DNA of 64,000 nucleotides from Fulvimarina manganoxydans (GTDB lineage: Bacteria > Pseudomonadota > Alphaproteobacteria > Rhizobiales > Rhizobiaceae), in contig NZ_FWXR01000004.1 of assembly GCF_900176465.1 (NCBI RefSeq), positions 245,951 through 309,950 of the forward strand. Direction: 5' to 3'. Under the pieces are notes generated by a model. It worked only from the letters and a program-made list of their open reading frames with translations, did not search any database and was not told the origin of the DNA. Every line of letters starts with the position of its first letter. Position 1 is the stretch's first letter. Below, one piece after another: positions 39,649 through 49,911 of this stretch. Made by a program: the position numbers and the translations under genes.

Positions 39649-40446
39649 ATGCTCGGTATGATCCGGACCGCATATGCCTATCGCGGCTTCATATTTTCTT
39701 CGGTCCGCAATGACATCGTCATGCGGTTCGCGCGCAGTCGGCTCGGCGCGCTCTGGACCTTCATCCATCCGCTCAGCCAGGTCCTGATCTACACGGTCAT
39801 TCTCGCCAATGTCCTGTCCGCCCGGATGCCCGGCGTATCGGGCCAGTATGATTACGCGCTCTATCTTCTCGCCGGTTTCGTGCCTTGGGCCCTCTTTTCC
39901 GAGGTGCTTCAGCGATCCGTCGGCGTCTTCATCGAGTTTGGGCCCCTGATGCAAAAGGTGGTTCTGCCGAAGATTTGCCTGCCGATCATCGTCGCCCTGA
40001 CGGCGCTCTGGAACAGTCTCGTCATGACGGGCCTGACCTTGATCGCCTATGTCCTCGTCGGCCGCCATCCGAGTCTTCTCGACCTTCTCTGGCTCGTCGC
40101 CTTGCTCGGGATCACGGCGGTCTTTGCCACCGGGCTCGGGCTCATCTTCGGCATTCTCAACGTTTTCTTTAGAGATGTCGGCCAAGTCGTTCCAATCGTT
40201 CTGCAATTCCTCTTCTGGCTGACGCCGATCGTTTATGCCGTGTCGATCATCCCGGAAGAGTATCGCCACTGGTTCGAGTACAATCCCCTTGCCACGCTGG
40301 TCGAGGCGTATCACGCCGTGCTTCTGTTCGACACGCCGCCTGATATTGGCGGACTTGCGATCGTCGCCATGATCGGTGTTGTCTCTCTCGCTCTCTCGCT
40401 GGTGCTTCTGCGCCGAGCCAATCAAGACATGGTGGACGTGCTTTGA
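39649..40446 (+). CDS. wzm: ABC-2 type polysaccharide export permease (Wzm)
   Basis: A 265-residue integral membrane protein with about six helices. The N-terminal amphipathic segment SRLGALWTFIHPLSQVLIYTV and the central FFRDVGQVVPIVLQFLFWLTPIVY are family hallmarks. It forms the channel that moves undecaprenyl-linked O-polysaccharide or capsule across the inner membrane. I start at ATG 39649, which has GGAG 5 nt upstream and gives the normal length; longer frames upstream are unconvincing. It is coupled to wzt by a TTGA overlap. Confidence 0.9.
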   Translation: MLGMIRTAYAYRGFIFSSVRNDIVMRFARSRLGALWTFIHPLSQVLIYTVILANVLSARMPGVSGQYDYALYLLAGFVPWALFSEVLQRSVGVFIEFGPLMQKVVLPKICLPIIVALTALWNSLVMTGLTLIAYVLVGRHPSLLDLLWLVALLGITAVFATGLGLIFGILNVFFRDVGQVVPIVLQFLFWLTPIVYAVSIIPEEYRHWFEYNPLATLVEAYHAVLLFDTPPDIGGLAIVAMIGVVSLALSLVLLRRANQDMVDVL

Positions 40447-41714
40447 GGGCTCTCGAAATCCAAGGCCTGGGAAAGGCCTATCGAAGCTATCGCAGTCCCT
40501 GGCGGCGCATCGGCTCGTGGTTCGATCTCTGCGAGGCCGATCGCGAGACCTGGGTGCTGCAGGATGTCAGCTTCAGCGCGATACCGGGCGAGACCATTGG
40601 AATTCTCGGTCACAACGGCGCCGGCAAGTCGACGCTCTTGAAGCTGATCACGGGCACTCTGCGGCCGACGACCGGTTCCGCGATCGCCAATGGTCGCATT
40701 TCGGCGATCCTCGAACTCGGAATGGGCTTCAATCCGGAAATGACCGGGCGCGAGAATGCCCGACACGGCCTGAATCTGGCTGGAATTCCGATCGAGACGA
40801 TCGAAACTCTCTTGCCGGAGATCCACGAATTCTCGGAGATCGGCACGTTTTTCGATCAACCCTTGCGAACCTATTCGAGCGGCATGCAGGTGCGTGTCGC
40901 CTTTGCGGTCGCGACCGCTGTGCGCCCGGAGATCCTGATCGTCGACGAAGCGCTGTCAGTGGGGGATGCTTATTTCCAACATAAGAGCTTCAAACGAATT
41001 CGCGAGTTCCAGGCGGCCGGCACGACATTGCTCTTTGTCTCCCACGATACGAATGCGATCCAGGCGATCTGCGATCGGGCGCTGCTCTTCGAGCGCGGAC
41101 GGCTCCTACGTGACGATCGCCCGGACGTCGTCGTCGACCATTACAATCACCTCATCGCCCAGAGAACGGAGTCAGATCAGATCGAAGAGCTGATCGGCGA
41201 AGAGGGCCGGGTGCAGACGGTGTCAGGTTCGCGCAAGGTTGCGATCGAGGCCGTCGAGGTACTGGATAGCGAGGGGCGCAACGCCGAAGTGGTCGGGACC
41301 GGAGCTCGAACCACGCTGCGCGTTGAAGCAAAGGTGCGCGAACCGGTCGAGGCGCTCGTCCTTGGCGTGTCGATCCGCGACCGGCTCGGCCAGACCATCT
41401 ATGGGACCAATACGTGGTATACGGATCAGACACTTAGCGAACTGAGGGCGGGTCAGAACATCGTCTTCGACGTTGACTTTCCCTGCGATCTGGGGCCGGG
41501 AACTTATTCGGTTGCCATAGCATTAACGAGCAGCGAAACCCATCTCGTCGAGAACTACGAGTGGCGGAATCTCGCTGCGGTTTTCGAGGTTGTGAACCTC
41601 GACAAGCCGATTTTCATCGGTAGCGCTTGGCTTGACACAACGATCAAAATCGCGATCAGTGACAGCCGGTCCGAGCGCGCAGATACCGCAGAGGAGGGGC
41701 CATCTCTTCAATGA
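40443..41714 (+). CDS. wzt: ABC polysaccharide export ATPase with carbohydrate-binding tail (Wzt)
   Basis: A 423-residue protein. The ATPase domain has Walker [10 protein letters not shown] at 56-64, Wzt-type signature YSSGMQVRVAFA, and Walker B ILIVDEALSVGD. Residues about 240-405 form the C-terminal beta-sandwich domain that in Wzt reads the modified end of the polysaccharide. The start is TTG overlapping the wzm stop. Because the C-terminal domain is present, the exported glycan is probably capped at its non-reducing end, as in O9a-type systems; no capping enzyme is visible here. Confidence 0.9.
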   Translation: MRALEIQGLGKAYRSYRSPWRRIGSWFDLCEADRETWVLQDVSFSAIPGETIGILGHNGAGKSTLLKLITGTLRPTTGSAIANGRISAILELGMGFNPEMTGRENARHGLNLAGIPIETIETLLPEIHEFSEIGTFFDQPLRTYSSGMQVRVAFAVATAVRPEILIVDEALSVGDAYFQHKSFKRIREFQAAGTTLLFVSHDTNAIQAICDRALLFERGRLLRDDRPDVVVDHYNHLIAQRTESDQIEELIGEEGRVQTVSGSRKVAIEAVEVLDSEGRNAEVVGTGARTTLRVEAKVREPVEALVLGVSIRDRLGQTIYGTNTWYTDQTLSELRAGQNIVFDVDFPCDLGPGTYSVAIALTSSETHLVENYEWRNLAAVFEVVNLDKPIFIGSAWLDTTIKIAISDSRSERADTAEEGPSLQ

Positions 41715-43264
41715 ATCTTCACGCGGACAACGTCGTTTCCTTCTTCCGGCCGCGCAAGGCTCGCATTGGTGATTGGAGCCAGAGCGAGCTCGCTCAGTTC
41801 TATCGCGTCGACGCCGCTCTGACGCAGGCGGGTCTTGCTCTTGAACAGGAGCGAGGCGTCTCGGATGAAGGCGATCCTTGGCTGGCATTCTGCCATGCCG
41901 AGACGGGTGAGGTTTTCGCCCATTTTGCGCGGATCGGCGATCTCTACATCGTCGAGAGCGCGGCGATGCCGCCCATGGAAGATACCAATTTCGAGCGGCT
42001 GGTGTCGCGCCTGTCCGAGGCGAACCCATTGCTCGTCGTGGATCGCGGTCGCGTCACGCGCATCTATATGCATCCCGCAGCTCTCCTGATTTCGGCGATT
42101 GCGGTTCTTTTCTATAAGACGGCGCCGAGCGAAGCCGCCGATCATCAGCCGGGCGACCACGTCCCGGCGCGAGCCAATGGCGAGACCATGCAGCGCGGTG
42201 CTCTCCCGGCGGGTCATGTCATCCTGAGCGAGCTTCAGTCTGTGGCGCTTCTCTCCTCGATCGCTGCGCTTCCTTTCTTGCGCGACCTCGCGCCCGCTCA
42301 GGCTGAGGACGCCGAGACCGGAGAGCAAGTCGCGGTCGCGGATCTGGACAGCTTTCAAGCGGCGAGCGAAATCAACCATTCTCACCTCACCGTTGGTACG
42401 GGAATCGTGTCGGATGAAGGTGAGGGCTTCAGCTTTTCGGCCCCGACGATGCCAGCCGACAGCGCATTGGCGGCGGGGCCGGACGGAACGTTCAGCGTTC
42501 AGGGCGCGTCGATCGACGGCGCCGATGTCTCGTCGCTGAGCCTTTCGCTCCCTGGGTCAGAATTTCGGCACCCGGATCCGCTTTGGGCGGGCCTGCAGTC
42601 GCCCGACCATCTGTTCCGCTCCTACGATGCGCCGGCCAAGGCCAAGGGGGAGGATGACGCCGCCGAGACGGGGCGTTCCACGACGCCGGGTGCTGCGACC
42701 GGAACTGAGAAGGACGAGGATGGCTTGACCGGGCAGGCGGGCGTCGCCGCCCGCTCGACTGTCACGGCATCGGCCGGCGAGACTGCCGGCAGTTCAATCC
42801 CGGTTAAGATCGTCACGAAAGCGCAAGAAGCCGTCGATCGTGTCGTCGGGTCCGGCGTTGACGACGACGATCAAGACGCATCGGCTGAGGCGCCGGCTGT
42901 GAAGGGGCCTCCGGCCGAGGATGTGATCTCGGTGGCGGATGCCCCTGCTGGCGATGTCGATACGGTCGATGAATACAACGTAGCCGATTCGGCCGCCCCA
43001 CCGCCCATCGATGCGGGCCAAGCTGCCGATCACGGGACCGACTGGGTGATCGAACAGCTTCGCGCCTTTATTGAGGAGACGCCCGATTACGGGATCATCC
43101 GGATGGCCGACCGCGTCATCATGTATGACCTCGAGGCTGTCGCCGGTGGTGGCACGCAGGCCCGCGAGATCGATCGTTTCGACTTCGCCGATGGCACGAG
43201 CATCGTTCTCATCGGTCTGCCGGAGCACGAGGATGCGCTGGCGAGTGTCGATCTCATAGTTTGA
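41711..43264 (+). CDS. Acidic membrane-associated protein coupled to Wzt
   Basis: A 517-residue protein of unknown function, ATGA-coupled to wzt. Residues 20-110 form a domain with SELAQFYRVDAALTQAGL, then SDEGDPWLAFCHAETGEVFAHFARI. This arrangement recurs at the N-terminus of large rhizobial proteins near type I secretion genes (recollection, not checked). Two hydrophobic stretches follow, about 121-136 and 170-190. Residues 195-440 are acidic, Ala/Asp/Glu-rich and probably disordered. The last 75 residues are more ordered and contain DRFDFADGTSIVLIG. No signal peptide or RTX repeats are seen. It may link the two exporters or be an accessory envelope protein. Confidence 0.7.
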   Translation: MNLHADNVVSFFRPRKARIGDWSQSELAQFYRVDAALTQAGLALEQERGVSDEGDPWLAFCHAETGEVFAHFARIGDLYIVESAAMPPMEDTNFERLVSRLSEANPLLVVDRGRVTRIYMHPAALLISAIAVLFYKTAPSEAADHQPGDHVPARANGETMQRGALPAGHVILSELQSVALLSSIAALPFLRDLAPAQAEDAETGEQVAVADLDSFQAASEINHSHLTVGTGIVSDEGEGFSFSAPTMPADSALAAGPDGTFSVQGASIDGADVSSLSLSLPGSEFRHPDPLWAGLQSPDHLFRSYDAPAKAKGEDDAAETGRSTTPGAATGTEKDEDGLTGQAGVAARSTVTASAGETAGSSIPVKIVTKAQEAVDRVVGSGVDDDDQDASAEAPAVKGPPAEDVISVADAPAGDVDTVDEYNVADSAAPPPIDAGQAADHGTDWVIEQLRAFIEETPDYGIIRMADRVIMYDLEAVAGGGTQAREIDRFDFADGTSIVLIGLPEHEDALASVDLIV

Positions 43265-43658
43265 GACATATCAGGGTTCGGGCGCCAGCGCAGGGCGTTT
43301 GCGAGGTGGGAGCCGCTTGCCGCTCTCACGCCTTTCTGGATGCTTTTGCTTAGAGCCACCAGACAGTTTAGTGGGCCGTGGGAGACGGTTATGACGCTTC
43401 TCTCGCCGAGCAGGTAGAGCGGAACGGCGCCTTTGCGCCAGTCAGAATCCGGTACGCCATTTCTGACGTCTGATCGGAACCGACTTTTTATCATTTCGCC
43501 GACAAACGCTTGCGCGCTGACCGCACGGCTCCTCCCATTTTTCGACCTGACAATCATGCTAGCTGATTTTTTGGAATGCGCGACGCCGTCCTTTCCATTC
43601 TCAGTCCAGCAACGCTCGATATCGTCCCTCAACGAATTGCAACGTGACGGGACTTCCC
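43265..43658. other. Intergenic region upstream of flgE
   Basis: No gene is supported. A GGCGC/GCGCC repeat lies at 43426-43439. GAGCGGAAC just before it equals one arm of the 36127 palindrome, but no second arm follows. No clear promoter is recognisable. Confidence 0.35.
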
Positions 43659-44894
43659 ATGAGCATCAACGGCGCCCTCCGCACCAGCGTTTCGGGCATG
43701 AACGCCCAAGGAAACCGACTGTCAGCGGTCTCCGACAACATCGCGAACCAGTCGACCACCGGTTATAAGAAGGCCGATGTCGAGTTCTCGACCCTCGTTC
43801 TCGACGGCGGTGGCACCGATTATTCGTCGGGTTCGGTCATGTCCCAGACCCGCCGGAACATCAGTGCGCAAGGCGCGATCGTCGGAACGTCGTCCGCGAC
43901 CGATATCGCCATTCAGGGTAACGGCTTCTTCGTCGTGCAGGATCCGAATGGCGGGCAGGCCTATACCCGCGCCGGCGCTTTCGTGCAGCGCTATGACGCC
44001 AATGCGCAGGCGACCTATCTCGTCAATTCCGCTGGCTATCGCTTGACGGGTCAGCCAGTGGGCGGCGGCGCAGTCGAGACCATCAATCTGCCGGTTGGCA
44101 AGATCATGGAGCCCAAGGCGACGGACACGATCAGCCTGGAGAACCTGCAGTTGCCCGTATCGCAACCCAAACCTGCGGCGGCACCCGCGGCCTTCGATCC
44201 GGCCAACCCAACGTCAGACTACAAGACCTCAGTGACGGTCTTTGATGCGGTCGGCACCCCGACTGTGGTCGACGTCTATGCGACGAAGATGGATGACAAT
44301 CAATGGCGTCTGGACTTCGCCACGACCGCTGCCGATGGAACGACGACACAGCTCGGCGGCACGACGACCGTCACGTTCGACTCTGACACAGGTAAGGTCG
44401 ACACGCCCAATCCTTTGGGGCCGATCACGCTCGATGCCCTGCCGGGCCGCACTGAGCAGATCAACGTCAAATTCGGTAATGTGACCGAATACGACGCAAA
44501 GTATCTCGCTGACGCCCAGCGTAACGGTAATCCCGCTTCGCCCGTCACGGACTTCCGGGTCGGTAGCGATGGCACGATCAGCGCCATCCTCGAATCCGGC
44601 GACACGGTCGACATCTACCGAGCACAGATGGCGAAGTTCAAGAGCGCCGATCAGCTGGAGACGATGACCGGCAACGTCTTCCGTCCGACGAAATCGTCCG
44701 GCGAGCCGCAATTCGGCTTTGCAGGTGAAAACGGTTTCGGCACGACCCAGTCGGGCGCGCTTGAGCAGTCCAATGTGGATCTGGCGACGGAACTGACCTT
44801 CATGATCGAGTCCCAACGCGGCTACAGCGCCAACTCGAAGTCGTTCCAGACCGGCGCCGAGATGCTCGATGTTCTGATCAATCTGAAGCGCTGA
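43659..44894 (+). CDS. flgE: Flagellar hook protein FlgE
   Basis: A 411-residue flagellar axial protein. The N-terminal rod/hook signature is MSINGALRTSVSGMNAQ with NIANQSTTGYKKADVEF, and GNGFFVVQDPNG lies in the middle. The C-terminal axial helix has SNVDLATELTFMIESQRGYS, ending MLDVLINLKR. It forms the hook outside the cell after export by the flagellar type III system. ATG 43659 gives the canonical N-terminus; GTG 43644 would add five residues. The gene stands alone with its own terminator and no other flagellar gene nearby. Confidence 0.92.
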   Translation: MSINGALRTSVSGMNAQGNRLSAVSDNIANQSTTGYKKADVEFSTLVLDGGGTDYSSGSVMSQTRRNISAQGAIVGTSSATDIAIQGNGFFVVQDPNGGQAYTRAGAFVQRYDANAQATYLVNSAGYRLTGQPVGGGAVETINLPVGKIMEPKATDTISLENLQLPVSQPKPAAAPAAFDPANPTSDYKTSVTVFDAVGTPTVVDVYATKMDDNQWRLDFATTAADGTTTQLGGTTTVTFDSDTGKVDTPNPLGPITLDALPGRTEQINVKFGNVTEYDAKYLADAQRNGNPASPVTDFRVGSDGTISAILESGDTVDIYRAQMAKFKSADQLETMTGNVFRPTKSSGEPQFGFAGENGFGTTQSGALEQSNVDLATELTFMIESQRGYSANSKSFQTGAEMLDVLINLKR

Positions 44895-44930
44895 TCCGCA
44901 TCGTCCGATCGACGACTCTCAAACCTTCAG

Positions 44931-44957
44931 AACCCGCGCTTCGGCGCGGGTTTTTTT
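44931..44957 (+). terminator. Rho-independent terminator after flgE
   Basis: AACCCGCGC (44931-44939) pairs with GCGCGGGTT (44944-44952) around TTCG, with seven T from 44951. Confidence 0.92.
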
Positions 44958-44995
44958 GTTTCGGGCCCTTCACGGGCGTTTCCAGTTTCACTCGG

Positions 44996-45038
44996 GAAGC
45001 AGTGCGGATCACGTTCCGCACGCAAGTCCTGCTGCTTC
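44996..45038. repeat. Nested inverted repeat
   Basis: GAAGCAG (44996-45002) pairs with CTGCTTC (45032-45038); inside, GTGCGGA (45002-45008) pairs with TCCGCAC (45015-45021). It lies in a gene-free zone between convergent flgE and rpsA. Confidence 0.6.
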
Positions 45039-45101
45039 ATGTTCGTGAACCATCGTCGGATTCGCAGAGTTCGAAGGTTCGACCGATTTCCCCGTCGCCT
45101 C

Positions 45102-45254
45102 GTCATCCTCGCTTTCGCAAGAAAGCGGCGACCCATGCCGACACCGTCAGAGCGGCATTCGGGCCGGGGCAATGCACGAAGCAGACCGCAACCGTTTGTG
45201 GATGTGAGCACCCTTCGAGGCATGGGTCGCCGGCCCTTAAGGACCGAGAATGAC
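45102..45254. repeat. Compound palindromic element, about 153 bp (MITE/mosaic-repeat-like)
   Basis: Outer arms GTCATCCTCG (45102-45111) and CGAGAATGAC (45245-45254) pair with one mismatch. Inner arms GGCGACCCATGCC (45127-45139) and GGCATGGGTCGCC (45219-45231) are perfect 13-mers. A small CTTTC/GAAAG hairpin lies between the left arms. The layout resembles dispersed intergenic mosaic repeats of Rhizobiales. No coding capacity is seen. Confidence 0.6.
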
Positions 45255-45300
45255 AACCGGTATCAAAACTTCGACCCCTCGTCATGATACCAGAACAGCA

Positions 45301-45339
45301 AAAGGCCCGCGGCGCTCTCACGCCGCGGGCCTTTTTCAT
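45301..45339. terminator. Bidirectional terminator downstream of rpsA
   Basis: AAAGGCCCGCGGCG (45301-45314) pairs with CGCCGCGGGCCTTT (45321-45334), with A residues before and T residues after. It can end rpsA transcripts on the minus strand, 49 nt past the stop, and stray plus-strand transcripts. Confidence 0.9.
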
Positions 45340-45387
45340 TCATGGCTCAAGCTCGCCCGGGGAAGCTCCCCGGGTCAAGCAAGCGCC

Positions 45388-47091
45388 TTATTCCTCGTCG
45401 TTGCGGCCCTTGAGGGCGGCACCGAGAATGTCGCCGAGCGAGGCGCCGGAGTCGGTCGAACCGTACTGCGCGACAGCTTCCTTCTCTTCGGCGATCTGCA
45501 TGGCCTTGATCGACACGCCGACGCGGCGGGCCTTCTTGTCGAACTGCGTGACGCGGGCGTCGACGACCTGGCCGACGGAGAAGCGCTCGGGGCGCTGCTC
45601 GTCGCGATCGCGAGCGAGATCCGAACGGCGGATGAAAGAGGTGAGATCGGTATCGACGATCTTGACCTCCAGACCACCATCGGTGACGCCCGTGACTTCG
45701 CAGGACACGACGGCGCCGCGGCGCACTTCGCCGGCCTCGGCAGCCTCGACGAACGCATCGCCGGCGATCTGCTTCATGCCGAGCGAAATGCGCTCCTTGT
45801 CGACGTCGACGTCGAGAACCTGAGCCTTGACGAGGTCGCCCTTATTGAACTCCTCGATCACCTGCTCGCCCGGACGGTTCCAGTCGAGATCGGAGAGATG
45901 GACCATGCCGTCCACATCGCCTTCGAGACCGATGAACAGGCCGAATTCGGTCTTGTTCTTGACCTCGCCCTCGACGACGGAGCCCGTCGGGAACTTGTCG
46001 GCGAACGCTTCCCACGGATTCTGAAGGGTCTGCTTCAGACCGAGCGAGATGCGACGCTTGTTCGGGTCGACCTCGAGAACGACCACTTCCACTTCCTGAG
46101 AGGTGGAGAGGATCTTGCCCGGATGGACGTTCTTCTTCGTCCAGGACATCTCGGAGACGTGGATGAGGCCTTCGATGCCCGGCTCCAACTCGACGAACGC
46201 ACCGTAGTCGGTGATGTTCGTGACGCGGCCGGTGACCTTGACGCCCATCGGGTACTTGACGCCGATGCCGTCCCAGGGATCGGCCTCGAGCTGCTTCATG
46301 CCGAGCGAGATGCGGTGGGTGTCCTGGTTGATCCGGATGATCTGGACCTTCACGGTCTGACCGATCTGCAGGATCTCCGTCGGATGGTTCACGCGGCGCC
46401 ATGCCATGTCAGTGACATGGAGAAGACCGTCGATGCCGCCGAGATCAACGAACGCACCATAATCGGTGATGTTCTTGACGATCCCGTCGACCACCTGACC
46501 CTCTTCGAGGTTCTGGACGATCTCGGAACGCTGCTCGGCGCGGCTCTCTTCGAGGACCGTGCGGCGGGAGACGACGATGTTGCCGCGCCGCTTGTCCATC
46601 TTGAGGATCTGGAAGGGCTGCGGCGTGTTCATCAGCGGCGTCACGTCGCGGATCGGACGGATGTCGACCTGTGAACGCGGAAGGAAGGCCACGGCACCGT
46701 CGAGGTCGACCGTGAAGCCGCCCTTGACCTGGTTGAAGATCTGGCCTTCGACCTTCTCATTGTTGTTGAACTTTGCTTCGAGGCGGACCCAGCTCTCCTC
46801 GCGGCGCGCCTTGTCGCGCGACAGGACGGCCTCGCCCAGCGCGTTCTCGATGCGCTCGACATAGACTTCGACAACGTCACCGACATTCAGCTCGCCGTCG
46901 CGGCCCTTGGCCCCGAATTCCTTGAGGGCGACGCGGCCCTCGACCTTCAGGCCGGCATCGATGACGGCCATATCCTTCTCGATGGCAACGACGGTGCCCT
47001 TGACCACCGTGCCTTCCGCGACGTCCTGCTCGTGAAACGACGCCTCGAGCATCGCGGCGAAATCGTCGCGGGAGGGATTCAGACTAGACAT
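45388..47091 (-). CDS. rpsA: 30S ribosomal protein S1
   Basis: A 567-residue RNA-binding protein that brings mRNA to the 30S subunit. Six S1 OB-fold repeats are visible, the best including NITDYGAFVDLGGIDGLLHV and NITDYGAFVELEPGIEGLIHV. Each ends in RISLGMKQ-like strands. Length equals that of other alphaproteobacterial S1 proteins. I start at ATG 47091 with AAGGAGAACGA directly upstream; the frame stays open for another 300 nt but that part is not S1. It lies downstream of cmk in the conserved aroA-cmk-rpsA order. Confidence 0.96.
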   Translation of the reverse strand: MSSLNPSRDDFAAMLEASFHEQDVAEGTVVKGTVVAIEKDMAVIDAGLKVEGRVALKEFGAKGRDGELNVGDVVEVYVERIENALGEAVLSRDKARREESWVRLEAKFNNNEKVEGQIFNQVKGGFTVDLDGAVAFLPRSQVDIRPIRDVTPLMNTPQPFQILKMDKRRGNIVVSRRTVLEESRAEQRSEIVQNLEEGQVVDGIVKNITDYGAFVDLGGIDGLLHVTDMAWRRVNHPTEILQIGQTVKVQIIRINQDTHRISLGMKQLEADPWDGIGVKYPMGVKVTGRVTNITDYGAFVELEPGIEGLIHVSEMSWTKKNVHPGKILSTSQEVEVVVLEVDPNKRRISLGLKQTLQNPWEAFADKFPTGSVVEGEVKNKTEFGLFIGLEGDVDGMVHLSDLDWNRPGEQVIEEFNKGDLVKAQVLDVDVDKERISLGMKQIAGDAFVEAAEAGEVRRGAVVSCEVTGVTDGGLEVKIVDTDLTSFIRRSDLARDRDEQRPERFSVGQVVDARVTQFDKKARRVGVSIKAMQIAEEKEAVAQYGSTDSGASLGDILGAALKGRNDEE

Positions 47092-47444
47092 TCGTTCTCC
47101 TTGAAAACCCTTCGGGCGATCGATCGGCGATCGCGGGAAGGGCAGCGCCATGATCTCGGACGAGCCGGGATCGGGTTCGAGTTTCGTCATGTCCGAGAAA
47201 GGCTTTCTGCCTACGATGCCCTTGATGAGGACAGGCAGGCGCGGCAGGACCCCGAATAATTCGAAGAGGGGCCAAGCTGCCGTCTGGCGCGGGAAAGCCG
47301 CATCGGACCGGTTATCGAAGTCGTCTTCGGTCTCGACGGCCCGGCTGGCGCCGAGCTCATCATAGCCGAAAAGGGCGCGCCCTTCTTTCAAGAGCCGCCC
47401 CGTTCAAACTCCATTCCGTCTCATATTGTGCGGCGATCTGTCGA
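47092..47444. other. cmk-rpsA intergenic region with leader hairpin
   Basis: About 350 bp that must contain the rpsA promoter and leader. GCGATCG (47116-47122) and CGATCGC (47128-47134) form a hairpin 25-43 nt upstream of the rpsA ATG. It is a possible site for S1 autoregulation, though nothing in sequence proves this. No gene is supported. Confidence 0.45.
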
Positions 47445-48083
47445 TTACGAGTGCTCGTCGATGATCGTCACAGCTGCGCGGAACGCGCTCTCTATATCCA
47501 AATCGCTGGTATCCAGCAAGTGCGCGTCGTCGGCAGGTTTGAGCGGCGCGACCGACCGGCCGGAATCGCGTTCGTCCCGCGCTTTCACTTCCGCCAGAAT
47601 GCGCTCATAGACGACCGTACGGCCCTTGGCGTTGAGCTCGTCGGTGCGCCGGCGCGCCCGCACTTCGGCGCTGGCAGTGACGAAGATCTTCACCTTCGCA
47701 TCCGGACATATGACCGTGCCGATATCGCGGCCGTCGAGGACGGCGCCGCTCTCTCGATCCGCAAAGGCGCGCTGATATTGGGTCAGGGCCGCGCGGACCT
47801 TGGGATGGGCCGCGACCCTCGATGCGAGCTCGCCCGCCTCATGGCCACGTAGGGACGGCTCTTCCATTTCTGCCGGATCAAGCGCGATGGCGATGGGCGC
47901 GACCGCGTCCGGATCATCCAGATCGACGCTGAGGGCATGGGCCTTGCGGCCGACGGCGCGATAGAGGAGGCCGGTGTCGAGATAAGGCAGATCGTAATGG
48001 GTGGCGAGGCGGCGGGCGAGCGTGCCCTTGCCGGCGGCGGCCGGGCCATCGATGGCAATCACGAGAGGGCGTTGGGTGGTAAT
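47445..48083 (-). CDS. cmk: Cytidylate kinase (ATT start)
   Basis: A 212-residue kinase that phosphorylates CMP and dCMP. The P-loop is GPAAAGKGT at residues 13-21, then LDTGLLYRAVG, VLDGRDIGTVICPDA and RARRRTDEL. The only codon that gives a family-like N-terminus (MTTQRPLVIAIDGP) and sits correctly behind a Shine-Dalgarno is ATT at 48083-48081. AAGGAG lies at 48093-48098, 9 nt away. The next candidate, GTG at 48062, is too far from it. A GTG at 48170 would overlap the upstream gene and add a basic, non-conserved leader. The stop of the upstream gene lies 4 nt before ATT, implying coupling. Confidence 0.88.
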   Translation of the reverse strand: MTTQRPLVIAIDGPAAAGKGTLARRLATHYDLPYLDTGLLYRAVGRKAHALSVDLDDPDAVAPIAIALDPAEMEEPSLRGHEAGELASRVAAHPKVRAALTQYQRAFADRESGAVLDGRDIGTVICPDAKVKIFVTASAEVRARRRTDELNAKGRTVVYERILAEVKARDERDSGRSVAPLKPADDAHLLDTSDLDIESAFRAAVTIIDEHS

Positions 48084-48087
48084 GGCG

Positions 48088-48537
48088 TCAGTCTCCTTGC
48101 GGGGTCTGGGGCGTTTCGGGCGTGACCTCTTCGCTCTCGAGCGGGGCGAGGATGATTGTACCCCTCGCATCGAGAACGAGAAGCGTTGCCGAAATGAGCG
48201 TCCCCAAGAGATAGGGGAGGGCGATCATGAACAAGATCAATTCCAGCTGACCAAGCCAGCGCGCAATGGTCATCAAGCCATCGAGCACGCCATTGCCGGT
48301 CGCCAGAAGGCTGTGTGCGTCTTGCCCGAGAAGCGCGGCTCGGTTCCGCGCCGCTCCTTCATTCTCCCAGATGATGGCAACAGTCGCGCACAGGCAGAGG
48401 ATCAACGGCATGGGCAGGAGCGCGACCAAACGCTTGGCAAGGCTCGGCTGGCGGCTCTTCAGACCCCGCGCGCGCCACCGTCCATAGATGAAGGCGAGCG
48501 GCGAGAAGAAGGCGAGAACGAAGAGCGCAGCCAGCAT
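48088..48537 (-). CDS. Hypothetical membrane protein between aroA and cmk
   Basis: A 149-residue protein with about three membrane helices: residues 2-20 (AALFVLAFFSPLAFIYG), 38-56 (LVALLPMPLILCLCATVAI) and 96-120 (ELILFMIALPYLLGTLISATLL). The C-terminal tail is acidic. AAGGAG lies 7 nt before the ATG. It fits tightly between aroA (9-nt gap) and cmk (4-nt gap), so it is part of that operon. I do not recognise a named family. Confidence 0.75.
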   Translation of the reverse strand: MLAALFVLAFFSPLAFIYGRWRARGLKSRQPSLAKRLVALLPMPLILCLCATVAIIWENEGAARNRAALLGQDAHSLLATGNGVLDGLMTIARWLGQLELILFMIALPYLLGTLISATLLVLDARGTIILAPLESEEVTPETPQTPQGD

Positions 48538-48546
48538 GAGGTCTCC

Positions 48547-49911
<1,365 letters not shown>

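Noticed and set aside
43433..43768. A 111-codon plus-strand frame overlapping the flgE start.
   Set aside because: Different frame from flgE, no recognisable domain, and it runs into a certain gene.
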